A stretch of DNA of 64,000 nt. It comes from Strobilurus pachycystidiatus. Its lineage: Eukaryota > Basidiomycota > Agaricomycetes > Agaricales > Physalacriaceae. The position numbers and the translations under genes are program-made. This document shows positions 1 to 10,202 of this stretch, piece after piece. Within the stretch, counting starts at the first letter, position 1. Every line of letters begins with the position of its first letter. The stretch is from contig JAHLMK010000002.1 in the NCBI GenBank assembly GCA_019915135.1, positions 930,001 through 994,000 on the forward strand, read 5' to 3'. Below the pieces are notes generated by a model. That model saw only the letters and a list, made by a program, of their open reading frames with translations. It was not told the origin of the DNA and searched no databases.

Positions 1-106
1 GACATCCCTACTGTGACAAAGCCACTCCCGCCATTCTGGATTCAAACAACAAGCCTCGGACAACAGACTGGGCTTTGACGGCTTTTGCGGTGTAGGCAAA
101 GCGTTC

Positions 107-1395
107 ATGGCTCTATCATCGACCGACTCTGTCTTACCGTCCCTTGACGCTGGGCCCCTGGGCCATTGTCCCGACACGTACAAGAGCGCGTACGAACTCA
201 TTCTCAGAGCGGAGGGCCACGCCCTCCTCTTATACAACTCTGTCCCAGAACCGTCGAAGGCCGTTGCAAAGGAGAAGCTCATATGCGCCCGGGTACTAGG
301 GGGCTTTCTTATCGAGCTATACAAGCGACGCGGCATATTAGGTGATACTGCGGCCAGTAGCGTTGCAAAAGGCGTCGTATCAGGCTCCGGCGATGCGAAT
401 GAACTTGTGTACAACAATGGTCGCCATTATCGCGAGCAACTAATACGAGCCTGTATGTGACTCTTCGCGTTTACCCTCCGCTCCCACTTCACCTCCGGTT
501 TAGTCAAAACCACCACAGAGCTGTATTACCCCCGATCTACCCCTTCATCCCGTCCATCCTATGACAGCTTAGAGGCTATGCTTCTGGAAGAAATGGAAGG
601 TTCAAGTGATCAGTACGACACAGCGAGGAAGAAAGTTAGTCTGTAACCTCTATTACCGTCCTTGTGTCTCACCTAGTAACTCCAAGTGTTTAGCCCGCGA
701 TGGATACCGGTGCGTGATCAGCGGCGTGTGGAATACAACGTCAGTGAAAAAGAATACGGAACTCTTTCGCTTGTCCCGGAACGAAAATCCTCGGCATGGC
801 AGCGATGTTGTTCAGACCTGTCATATCGTGAACGAGACCTCTATGCAACGCCTTGTTCCCTCTGATACCAATGATGCGCAGGTTGGTTCTCATCATCCAC
901 TGGTATTCGTATTCAGTCTTCACATTAGACTCCTAAATCTGCTGGCATGCTAGCCATTCTGCAGCAGTTTGGGCTTGACACTCTGGTCGACTCTTTGATC
1001 TCACCTGATGGTATTCATGACCTTGGGAATTTGTTGTCACTCAAGAACACCTTCCGTGTACACTTCAACAACCTCAGCCGCCGAACATTTATAATGTTTA
1101 CGTATGGGATGAAGCAGATGTGTTTTCAGTCTACAACCCAGCCTTGATCTGTCGACAACCGCAGTTCACGTATTCGCCACTTGTGTTCACAGCATTTCGC
1201 AATTCTGAGATGCCACTCCCAAATCCCAAGCTTCTGGCTCTGCATGCTGTCTGTGCGCGCGTAGCCCATATGTCAGGAGCTTCAGAATTCTTTGACGAGG
1301 TGGAGTGTGCTAGGGAGGATAGCACCGTCCTTCCAAGCGATGGCTCGGATGCTCTTTTGCTCTTGAACTTGTTGGCTCGTCATGTTGAAGTTTGA
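107..1395 (+). pseudogene. HNH-endonuclease-domain protein, probably frameshifted
   Basis: This resembles the large basidiomycete family of HNH (HNH_2-type) nuclease-domain proteins, whose function is mostly unknown. The start at 107 (MALSSTD) opens an N-terminal region, then an intron with a GTATGT donor near 455 leads to an exon ending near KKVSL. The core follows: CLARDGYRCVISG (Cys pair region) at about 688-730 and QTCHIVNETS at about 812-840, matching the family's conserved Cys/His block. A further intron joins DAQ to QFGLDTLVD near 970. The tail (PPNIYNVYVWDEADV to ARHVEV) is coded in a different frame. The frame changes at about 1073-1083 with no usable intron, and the usual LWFE-type segment is missing there. 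It is either a recent pseudogene or carries a one-base sequence error. Family assignment is fairly firm; activity is doubtful. Confidence 0.6.
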
Positions 1396-1607
1396 ACTTG
1401 TCAGCGCCACAATGTGCTCCGTGAGATTGACGATGAGAAAAGCCCTCTCAAGTGTTACTGTAACCACGCTACGCATATTCTACACATATCACTATACTAG
1501 TAATACGATACCGCCTCGTACCGACTAGATCTGGCGGTTCAGTAATGATTGATTTGGCCTCATTTCCCCTAATTTAGGGTTTGAACTCTGCTTCAACTTC
1601 GACCATC

Positions 1608-2388
1608 ATGTCACTCTATCGCAGCCGGCCACCCCCACCTCCAGTGCCTGGCCCAAGTGAATTTGAACTACTCAAAGGGTCCCACAAGTAAATACATGCC
1701 CATCTTCTCTGGTCCCAATGATCTGAATGCCTTAGATTTCTACGCGAAGATGAAGACGACACGGAACCAAACCAGACTTGGGAGGAGAAACTCGCGTCCA
1801 AATATTATTCCAGTCTTTACCGGGAGTTTGCTGTTTGCGATTTGAAGCATTACAAGTCGGGGAATGTATGTGCCCGACAGAGGATTCCACTCCGAATGCA
1901 CTACTTACTCAGCCTATTAGTTCTCGTTACGATGGCGCACTGAAGACGAGGTTCTCTCCGGCGCAGGCGAAACTTCATGTGGAAACACACGATGTCGACG
2001 GCATGACCCTCGCGAGGCTGGCACGTCGTCGTTGGCGACACTGGAACTCCCCTTCTCTTACAGCGAACATGGCGAACACAAGTCGGCCCTGGTGAAGACA
2101 GTGCTGTGTCCGAAGTGCGTGAAGAAGCTGATGTGGAAGCGTAGGAAGGAGCGGCCTGAGAAGGAGACTGCAGAGGCGAATGACTCGGAGGCGAATGACT
2201 CGGAGGCGAATGACTCGGAGGTCGAAATCAAACGCGAGGAGGGCGAGGAGGCATTGGGGAGCTCTGCGTTGCAGGACAAGGTTGAGCGTGCAGCGCCACG
2301 GCAGCATCGACGGGATAGAGAAGAGCCACAGCGGCGGCGGCGTAGCGCATCTCCTCGCAGACGCCTGCCACGCACCGACGACCGATGA
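1608..2388 (+). CDS. FRA10AC1-family protein
   Basis: Homologue of human FRA10AC1, a nuclear protein that has been linked to the spliceosome. Exons 1608-1687, 1736-1865 and 1921-2388 join in frame to give 225 residues. The family core is clear: WEEKLASKYYSSLYREF, then FSLRWRTEDEV, then GETSCGN followed by a Cys/His-containing stretch, then YSEHGEHKSALVKTVLC and PKCVKKL. The CGN...C and LCPKC cysteines look like a metal-binding set. The C-terminal third is low complexity: three perfect 15-base repeats encode EANDS three times, followed by a basic RRRRSASPRRR tail that could be a nuclear signal or RS-like region. The start is the first ATG before a proline-rich leader (RPPPPPVPG). Confidence 0.85.
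2173..2217 (+). repeat. Three perfect 15-base tandem repeats inside the FRA10AC1-like gene
   Basis: The unit GAGGCGAATGACTCG occurs three times without mismatch and encodes EANDS x3 in an acidic linker. Perfect identity suggests recent expansion and probable length polymorphism between strains. Confidence 0.9.
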
Positions 2389-2771
2389 CAATATACGCCG
2401 CCACGCCTCTCCAGTGCTCAGCAGAGGTCGGCCCTTCGCGAAGCACTTGCAGGGAAGGGATATTTCTAATGTTGCATAAACCTGTGCCCAGGAAGCCTAG
2501 ATAGACCCGCCAACCTTGTGGAATAGTCGACGACATAAGCATCTATGTATGGGTATTGGGCGGGAGTCGCGGGACGGTGGAATATCAAGTACTGACACTG
2601 CCAGATACTATTCAACTGTCATTTATAACACTACTGTATAAAATAGACAAGACTACACGGGATACATCGGGTAAGAGACAACAAAACGATAGCGATACTA
2701 GATGGAATAAGATAACAGGCGCCACAGATCATGAATCAAGAGGGTATCACTGGAGGGAAAAGGAAAAAGAA

Positions 2772-5114
2772 TCATAGTCCCATGGAAGACGCGAGGGATC
2801 GGGCAACAGAGACATGTCTGGATGGAGCGACAGAGGAATGTCTCGACGGAGCGACAGAGGACTGTCTCGACGGCGCAACAGAAGGCGCGTGCTGTTGCTG
2901 GCGCTCCCATAATTTGTCCTTCGCTCGAATTTGGATGTTTTCGAACGGCGCGTCTTGCGTGAGCTTGACACAATCGCGAGTTCCGAGAACCAGCAGCTCA
3001 AAGAAGAAGGACGCGGCAGCTCGTCGTGATGCCTACGAATTGTAAGTTTGTACCCCGAGCATCGAGCGGCAATGGACGTTACCTTATCAGCCAGTTTCTC
3101 GAAGCTGAGAACCTTCTCTTCATCGTCGCCTTCGACAGGCTTGAGCTCTCGCCTAACAATGCCCACAGCCTTAACAGTGTTCTTGCTATATCCTTTGCCC
3201 TCCACATCGGCAACCTCGAGCTCTCGATCGGCAAGTTGGGATTGTGTCGACGGCTTGATATCGAACATGGCGATAGGGCAAGCCTCGTCGGCATAAGACT
3301 CCATGATATCGTCGACACCTTCAAAGCCAGGAGTAGAGAGGCGACTTCGCTCAGACGGAGCCATCGAAGCACGACCGTTCATATCGGGACCCAGGTCAAC
3401 GTCTGCCTGGGGCACATCCAGCTGGAAGTCATCAATCTGGGCAGACTGGTCTCCAAAGTCAAATCCTCCATCAGGACCCATACTGGCACGCCCCAGATCG
3501 CTTCCAAATCCAATACTCGGCGCCAAACTACCTGCCCTACGAGCTTGTTCGACCTCATCTTCGTCGTCAAGTTTGCGGCGTTTAGACGAAGGCGGCTTCT
3601 CCGGAGAGGAACCTCGTTTCTTGGTCCTGCCATTGATGGGCTTGAGGAACATTTCGGCAAGTTCAGGCGCCAATCCCACAGGCGCCGTACACAGGAAAGT
3701 TCCCTGTGGCGTCACTTTGGTCGGCAAGAAATGAGCTATAGGGTCGTTTCGGATCTCGAGAAGGCGCATGACGACTGCAGAGCGAGGAAGGAAGTGGGGT
3801 TCGACGAGAATGTGACTGAGGTCCTTCTTCGGCATGACAAGACCATTTCTACCACCCCGCCCAGGACCGCCGGCCAGTTCTGTTTCTTCGTCGACAATCT
3901 GCTTCTTCTCCTTGTACTTCTTGGGCCCCTTTTGGGGAAATGGTTGGAGGTCGCCGTTGACCTCAACTTCAGGTGGGGGCGTAACAGGAACGTCCGTTAA
4001 AGGCGAGGCTAAGAACAATTAACCCAGCAGTCAGACACTAAGAAGGAAGATGCTTACATGCTCGCGAGAGTGACCTGTCTTGGCCTGGCGTCTTCTCTCC
4101 CTCTGCGGGAACATCTGGTAAGTCGAAACTAATGCCAAAGTCTCCCAAATTCACGTCGTCGAAGTTTGGCATGTCCACGTTCATGTCGTTGTCGAATGGG
4201 TGTTCAGATGGGGCCCTACTCTTGCTACGGTTAGACAAGAGGTCGAAGTCCATACCGCCATTACCCATCAAGTGAGAAGCAATGGAGTCATTTCCAACAT
4301 GGGCATCACGTCCTACGCCGACACTACCTGCGACGCTCAGAGCGTCCATATCTATGTCCATGTCACCGGGACCAAAGTCGATGCCAAGGTCAACGTCTTG
4401 AGAACCGATGCCGCCACCGTCGTCGAACAGGTCAAAGTCCATACCGAAGTTGTCACTAGGTGGTAGTGTGATGTCTGCTACGCGCGCAAGATGTTGACGG
4501 CCTTCTGGAATGGCGCGTGTGAAATCCGCGTTGCCCCTACAGAGGACTCAAAATTTTTAGATCGTCAAAACTTTATGTAACACACCAGTCAAAAGCGGAA
4601 AGCTCAAGGTCGACATTGTCGAATTCATCCTGTTGGAGAGTGATAGAAGTCTTGGCCGCGACGATGTCCGTGTCCATGTCGACGGCTCCAGGACGGAAGG
4701 CCTATGATTTTGTTGAAATTGAGGCTACATACAGTCACAGGGAACACACCATTTTGATCTTGAGCAATGCTTCGTTACAATCTTCAAGAAGATATTTCGC
4801 TTTGCGACTATATATGCGGACAACGCCGAGAAGAAGCTGTCCACTCAGCCGGAGGGCCATTATTTCAACGTCCTGTCCCATAATGGCGCCTGAACAGATC
4901 TCAGACCTTGGATAGGGCGATTAACATTAAGTACACTAACCGACCGACTCTTCGATATCCGTTTGTAGGGTTTGGGTTTTGGAAAGCTTGCGCTCCATGT
5001 GCGCCGCAAGCCACACTTTGCCCAGCGGGCCACGCCGCGAGAGGATAGCCTCTGAATAGAACTGTGTGTCGAAATGAGCGGCGGACCTGGCGCAGACAAA
5101 AGTTGACATGCCAT
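2772..5114 (-). CDS. RAD21: Cohesin kleisin subunit Rad21/Scc1
   Basis: Kleisin that closes the Smc1-Smc3 cohesin ring, holds sister chromatids together and is cut by separase at anaphase. The N-terminal Rad21/Rec8 domain reads [20 protein letters not shown], then [20 protein letters not shown] and LLKIKMAFRPG. A long acidic middle rich in DFD/DMD motifs follows. The C-terminal winged helix is split by an intron between FEKLADK and [18 protein letters not shown] and ends at [10 protein letters not shown] tail repeats SVAPSRQ/H. The SAFDW-type and mitotic-type C terminus favour Rad21 over meiotic Rec8. The start is unusual: the first coding exon appears to be only ATG (5112-5114), followed by a 50-base GC..AG intron (5062-5111) so that the protein begins MFYSEA. 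Reading through instead would add about 16 non-conserved residues. Faces away from the PPR gene. Confidence 0.9.
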
Positions 5115-5507
5115 CCTGGTGAAATGTGATCCAGGCTAGATATATGCAAGATGAAAGCAGATTCAGCGGGAGAAACACCAGAAAACACGGGCGGCACAAG
5201 AGTGATGATGAGGGTATCGCGCAAGTAATGTGGCACGCGCTGGACCAACAAGAGTCACGCCTGTGCCAAATAAAGGTAAATTTGATAATATTTCATTTTA
5301 CCGCCATGCATCGAGCAATGGAAGACATGAATTTAAGATTGAAGCTGATAAGCCACTAGCAGTCTCTACTTCAAATCGCGCTGTTATCGCGTAGAGAGAC
5401 GCGCAACATCAGGCAAAGGATGAGCAGCCGGTTCGGCCCGATTCCACTGATGGCAAACACGCATGGGCCAAAGCAGCTGCACCGCCACATCCTCGGAAAA
5501 GCGAGCC
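5115..5507. promoter_or_regulatory. Divergent promoter region between RAD21 and the PPR gene
   Basis: About 390 bases separate the two start codons. No conserved gene is visible. An ATG at 5463 lies in frame with the PPR start and would lengthen its leader by 15 residues. I cannot name specific factor sites. Confidence 0.4.
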
Positions 5508-7306
5508 ATGTTCTCTTCGACGGCGCGGACGTCGCTGAAGCGTGTTTCGACGCGAATCCCCAAGGCCGGGAGTGTAAGCCTGGTCAATCCTAGCTCAAGT
5601 GCGGGTCCTAAGTCTCTTTCTCTCTTCTTCGCTGACACGTCCACTAGGATGTCCGCGTCGAAATTACACTGCCGTCCTCGAGCAGGCGGAGGAACCAGCG
5701 CCCGCCCCCGAGCCGCTGACGAACTTGCGCAGTAACCCATACACATTCACTCCCGACACCTCGTTCCAAGAAACACAATATGGCACCGCCGTCTCCAAGT
5801 ACAACCAAAAAATTTACGCATCCTACCGCCGACGATCAACCGCAGACTGTTTCCAGGTCGCGGCCCAGATGAAGTCGAAAGGCGTGCAGCCAAACACCGA
5901 GACATACAACTACCTCCTGGCCGCTGCATCTCACGGCGCAATGAGCGTAGATTGTTTCGCCATCTATCAGGATATGCTTGCCGCTGGTGTCGAACCGGAT
6001 ATCACCACCTTCAACACCTTGTTCAAGGTGAGGACCGCTCTCGTCTGGTGCCGGTCTACCTAAACTCTTCTGGACAGGTTACCGAGGATATTCGTCAACA
6101 CTCATTTCTGTCAAACTCGATGGTGGAACAGCGAGTAAAGCCGACGAACGAGACTTTTGAGATCCTCGTCGAGACCTGCTTGGAAGACAACGCTGTCGAG
6201 ATGGCAATACAGTACATCCGGGACATGCAGAGTCGAGGCATGGAGCCCACTTTGGTCACAATGGAGAGCACTATCAAACTGGTCGCGCAGCTTGGGTACA
6301 GTCAGTTGGCCTTGGACCTGGCTAAGGAGTTCGAAGCCAACTCTGTCAGGACCTTGAGTCCGGACGTGTGGGTCGCGTGCTTGGAGTCTGCGGCGGAAGC
6401 CTTATGGGTGCGCTTCATTCTAGATTATTTACTTGCCCTGACAATTCTGTGTTTCAGGCCGATGGTGTAACCCAATGCTGGACCAGAGTCGTCGACAAGT
6501 TCGCGGTCCAAGTCACCGAAGGGCTTTGTCTCGCTGTCCTCCGCACCGCTGCGCGAGCCGCCCTGCCACAACTCGCGTCCCTTGCAATTGCACAGATATT
6601 CAGCGCTCACATTCCAGTGAAGGAGCACCACTTTGTTCCTTTCATCTCCGCTCTCTGCCAAGGCAACGGCTTGAAACCTGCAATCCAAGCACTTGGCTAC
6701 GTGCGGCCCTATGGCATCGAACCCTCTGCTGCCATAGCTGAATCTATCACCAAGGAGCTCAGCAAGGATGTCGACACTTTGGACAGCGTCTGGACTTACC
6801 TCGACGAGATGGTCGAAGCCAAAGAGACCGCGGAGGTGGTCGTTATGAACGCCATCATCCAGGCCGCTTTTGCTCTTTCGGATGTCCCGCGCGCTATGGG
6901 AGCGTTCCAGAGTTTCGCGGACTATGGTGTCGTACCGACACGCGATACGTTCCGATACCTTCTGCAAGGTGCTGTACAGTCGCGCCATCGGAGCTTGGGA
7001 GACGTGATCGTTTCGAAAATGAAGGAAGCGGGCATCTCTCCTGACGCAACAACGTATGAGCAGATCATCAATCTCTGCCTTACCCAGGAGGAGTACTTGG
7101 ATGCCTTCACCTACCTCGAGGAGATGAAGGCCGTTCCGTTTGTGCCCCCTCCTCGCATTTACACGGCGATTGCGCGCAAATGTGCCAAGCACGGAGATAC
7201 ACGGTGGCAAATGGTGTTGGAAGAGATGCGGGAGATTGGATATCCAGTTAAGAAGACTCTTAGTCTGGAGATTGAGCGCTTTATGGACCTGGCGCAGAAT
7301 CCATAG
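5508..7306 (+). CDS. Mitochondrial pentatricopeptide repeat (PPR) protein
   Basis: PPR proteins bind organelle RNA and act in its processing, stability or translation. Exons 5508-5571, 5648-6027, 6078-6407 and 6458-7306 join in frame to 540 residues; the last two introns are 50 bases each. The N terminus (MFSSTARTSLKRVSTRIPKAG) is rich in Arg/Ser without acids, as expected for a mitochondrial targeting peptide. Helical PPR repeats follow, for example GVQPNTETYNYLLAAASHG, GVEPDITTFNTLFK, RVKPTNETFEILVETCLE, GVVPTRDTFRYLLQGAVQ and GISPDATTYEQIINLCL. The first intron uses a weak GTGTAA donor, so the first exon is the least certain part. I cannot assign a specific RNA target. A decayed copy of the 3' end lies at 9813-10092. 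Confidence 0.85.
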
Positions 7307-7430
7307 TCCTTACTATATTCTTATATTAATGCGACACATATACTTGCAGTCCAGTTTTCTCAGAGATCTGACATTTTTGGTGTCGAATTGTTCGAGGCGC
7401 CGTGCGGGTCCGATGAGGTCCGATGTTTCC
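7143..7430 (+). repeat. Left copy of a ~285-base direct repeat (3' end of the PPR gene plus 3' flank)
   Basis: This stretch covers the last ~55 codons of the PPR gene and ~125 bases downstream. It is nearly matched at 9813-10092, including the exact strings TTTATGGACCTGGCG, CCATAGTCCTTACTATATTC and GGCGCCGTGCGGGTCCGATG. The left copy is the functional one because its reading frame is intact. Confidence 0.9.
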
Positions 7431-8463
7431 TTGTTTACAAGCATTTCCTTGCGTTAAGCATGGTTCCTGGTCTGAGGACCCGAAAGATCTCCATAAACGG
7501 TTCCGTCCTCTCTGTGTGATGAGTCCCAATCTTAACCTTCAGCACCACACGGCCAGAGGAAGTAATATGACGCGTAGTGTCTTTTATAGGGGAACGCGAA
7601 GCCATGACATATACAATCCGGTAGCAGCGTGTTTATGTACTGGACAGGTTTCTTCAAGTATTCGCGGCCATTTTCTTAAACAGTACGCGGCCGTTCTTGT
7701 CAAATTTCAATAGCACCCGGCTAACCGTCAGGACACTTCGCGGCTAAAGCAAGCAAGAGGACCCGTAATTTCATTCTGAGTCTGAGAGTATCTTGAAGCA
7801 GCTAGATCCCGTGCCCCTTTGTTTCTGCGCCCGTCTAATTGTCAAGACTCAAAGCTATACAATCCACCCCACAGTTTGTACGTACTGTCCAAGACATGAA
7901 CCGCACTTTTGCGCATTCAACGGCAACCTTCTGTTCAGGTTCTTGTTCTTCCATCATCATCCAGCACTTTCGCGAGGGTTGTCTACAAGGGCATCCCCTC
8001 GCTCGTCATCATCTCAAAGAGACCTACAACAACAGATGAGCCGTTGAGCAAGATGATATGTGTGAGAAGATTCCTACTGCAGTTTTGCAACGCCGATTTT
8101 GAGCTTGAGCTTGAACTATGTATACTGGCAGGCTTGAAGGCGACAATAGCAAAAGATGGGGTGTAGAGTACGTTGGTACATAGATTCAAGAGACGACAAG
8201 ACGACACTGGTCAGAAGTCAGCTAACACAACAAACGGTTAAGGAAACAGTCGCACAAACAATACGGTTTGGGCAATGAGAGCCTTAACTGGTCGGGGAGT
8301 GTTTCCTAAAGTCCACGAATACGGTTTGACAAACCTTACGGATCGGAATCTCTCGACACGTCGGGGTGCAAGATGAAGAGGATTGGGTACGGTCAGAGGA
8401 TTGGAACTAACGCTTCACTCTTTGGCAATCAGCTATAAGATCCAGAACAAGAATCCCCGGATA
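7307..8463. other. Region between the PPR gene and the APH-like gene, no gene recognised
   Basis: About 1.16 kb. The first ~125 bases belong to the direct repeat and probably contain the PPR 3' UTR. The rest has only short open frames on either strand that resemble nothing I know. The unmatched part lies inside the segment bracketed by the two repeats and may have arrived with the APH-like gene. Confidence 0.5.
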
Positions 8464-9771
8464 TTAGACCTTGTCGTCATCATTAGCTGATAACTCTGTG
8501 ACAATCGGCTTCAGGATCCCGTCGTCCAGATACGCCAGGTATGCATAAAGTGCGCTCTCGGCCGCCTCGCCGGGACCAACCACGTAATGGAGGAGACAGT
8601 CCCAAAGAACAGAGTAGGCAGAGCCGCCACCGATACACTGTTCAAACAGATACACTCCTTCCCAATCTTGGAAGGCATCCCAGAGCCTCGGGATAGAATT
8701 TGGGAAATTGGGCTGCTCCTCCTGCAGTAGACGGTTGAAGACGTCTCTGTCACGAGAATTTCTAGCCGCCATCGCCTGAGTCTCCTCCTCCTCAGGATCC
8801 ATGTACGGGTTATCAACGATGAAGAGGGGCGGTTGGGCAAAAGAGCTCGTACAGACAGTCCCCGCATCGTCCCAGTCAAGTACGGAGCTGAGACGAGGGT
8901 TGTCCGAGTCTGCATCGACAATGAGTATGTTCTGCGAGTGGAAGTCGGCATGCATGAAGGGGAATCCGTCGGCGTCCAGCGTGTTGTCGTAGAGATGAGG
9001 GATGAGGCTGCACATCCACCAGAAGTGGCCATAACTGTAATAGGCATACGGATTTGCTTGCCTATTACGCAAAGACGCCAGCATACGTGAGCCTGTTGCC
9101 AACCAGAATTCCGTCCCACTTTCGTACAGCTGATCTGAACTCGAAGTGGGAACTGCACGCCACGTCTCGGAACCATCGTCACGAGTCACAGATCCAATCG
9201 CATCAAAGCGGTGCGAAGACATGTCGAGCAGTATGCGAACGACTTGGCGAAGTATCGCCTCACGAGGAACGTCCGGCATATTGCCCCAAACCTTAACAAG
9301 AGCAACCCCTTCTGCCTTTGTCATTACAACATAAGGTCGCCCAGCATCTGCTGCAGAGGTGTTGTGACAGATAATTCGGGGAACGGGGATGTTAGTATTT
9401 TCGGAGACATACTGCATGGCGAGGACCGTGTTACGAACGGTCCTCTCTTTATCTGCGGAGTGGTGGAGTGGGACGCGCGCCACCGCAATGTACGGATCGA
9501 CGTCGAGATGGAGGAATCGAACAAGGTTGAAGCCGCCAGACTTTGTTTCTCCCCAGGTGATGACCGTGGCGCCTGTAGTTGCAGCCACATGCGCTTCGAC
9601 CCTCTCCCACCTAACAGCGGCGAGAGTGTCTTCTACTGCAGAGGAGGAAGAGGACGTCTCTGAATCTAACTCCGACCTCCCCGAAGAGGTGACCGTGGGG
9701 CCTGTGTTTTCGGCGAGGATATCTGAACGGGACTCAGTTCCATCCATGGTGGGCGTCTCCAAAACAGACAT
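8464..9771 (-). CDS. Aminoglycoside-phosphotransferase-fold (APH) kinase-like protein
   Basis: Member of the large fungal APH/choline-kinase-like family (protein-kinase fold, substrates mostly unknown). The single exon codes for about 435 residues from MSVLETPTMDG. The first ~50 residues are Ser/Thr-rich and disordered. Visible kinase-like elements are the N-lobe GGFNLVRFLHLD with VARVP, the hinge-like PYVVMTKAEG, the catalytic loop MHADFHSQNILI (HxD...N) and the metal-binding SSVLDWDDAGTV. Residues for phosphotransfer therefore look complete. The gene is intronless, unlike most neighbours, and lies between two direct copies of the PPR 3' end, so its upstream region is built on the decayed PPR copy. 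The name does not mean drug resistance. Confidence 0.85.
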   Translation of the reverse strand: MSVLETPTMDGTESRSDILAENTGPTVTSSGRSELDSETSSSSSAVEDTLAAVRWERVEAHVAATTGATVITWGETKSGGFNLVRFLHLDVDPYIAVARVPLHHSADKERTVRNTVLAMQYVSENTNIPVPRIICHNTSAADAGRPYVVMTKAEGVALVKVWGNMPDVPREAILRQVVRILLDMSSHRFDAIGSVTRDDGSETWRAVPTSSSDQLYESGTEFWLATGSRMLASLRNRQANPYAYYSYGHFWWMCSLIPHLYDNTLDADGFPFMHADFHSQNILIVDADSDNPRLSSVLDWDDAGTVCTSSFAQPPLFIVDNPYMDPEEEETQAMAARNSRDRDVFNRLLQEEQPNFPNSIPRLWDAFQDWEGVYLFEQCIGGGSAYSVLWDCLLHYVVGPGEAAESALYAYLAYLDDGILKPIVTELSANDDDKV

Positions 9772-9812
9772 GATGGCGGCGAGGAGCAAAAGATGAGAGG
9801 CACAGCCTCATG

Positions 9813-10092
9813 GCGCCCTTCCGCATCTACACGGCGATTGCGCGCAAATGTGCTAAGCACGGAGATACGTGGTGGCAAATGGTGTTGATAGAGATGCGGG
9901 AATCTGGATAGCCTGTGAAGAAGACTCTTAGTCTGGAGATTGAGCGCTTTATGGACCTGGCGTAGAATCCATAGTCCTTACTATATTCTCATATTACTGC
10001 AAAACGTATACTTACAGTCTAGTCTTCTCAGAGACCTGGCAGTTGGTGTCGAGTTGTTTGAGGCGCCGTGCGGGTCCGATGAGGTCCGATGT
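9813..10092 (+). pseudogene. Decayed duplicate of the PPR gene 3' end
   Basis: Second copy of 7143-7430. Relative to the intact gene it has in-frame stops (GGATAG, GCGTAG) and scattered substitutions, and there is no upstream PPR coding sequence. It begins ~40 bases upstream of the start codon of the APH-like gene and ends ~110 bases before the R3H-type gene, so it now serves as intergenic or promoter sequence for both. Confidence 0.88.
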
Positions 10093-10202
10093 CACTTTCA
10101 GTCATCGTGCGTCGGACCGAAGGAACCGTACTCTTGAGCTCGCACCTTATCATTGACCTTCGTCAACGTCCATTCAACACTTGCACCAGACACCCTATTA
10201 CC

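Noticed and set aside
3026..4000. 324-codon open frame on the plus strand
   Set aside because: Exactly antisense to the RAD21 coding exons, which carry conserved kleisin motifs; its own translation has no protein-like pattern.
6425..7210. 261-codon open frame on the minus strand
   Set aside because: Antisense shadow of the last PPR exon.
7143..10092. Direct repeats as the long terminal repeats of a retrotransposon
   Set aside because: The repeat is PPR coding sequence plus 3' flank, with no TG..CA ends, primer-binding site or polymerase genes between the copies.
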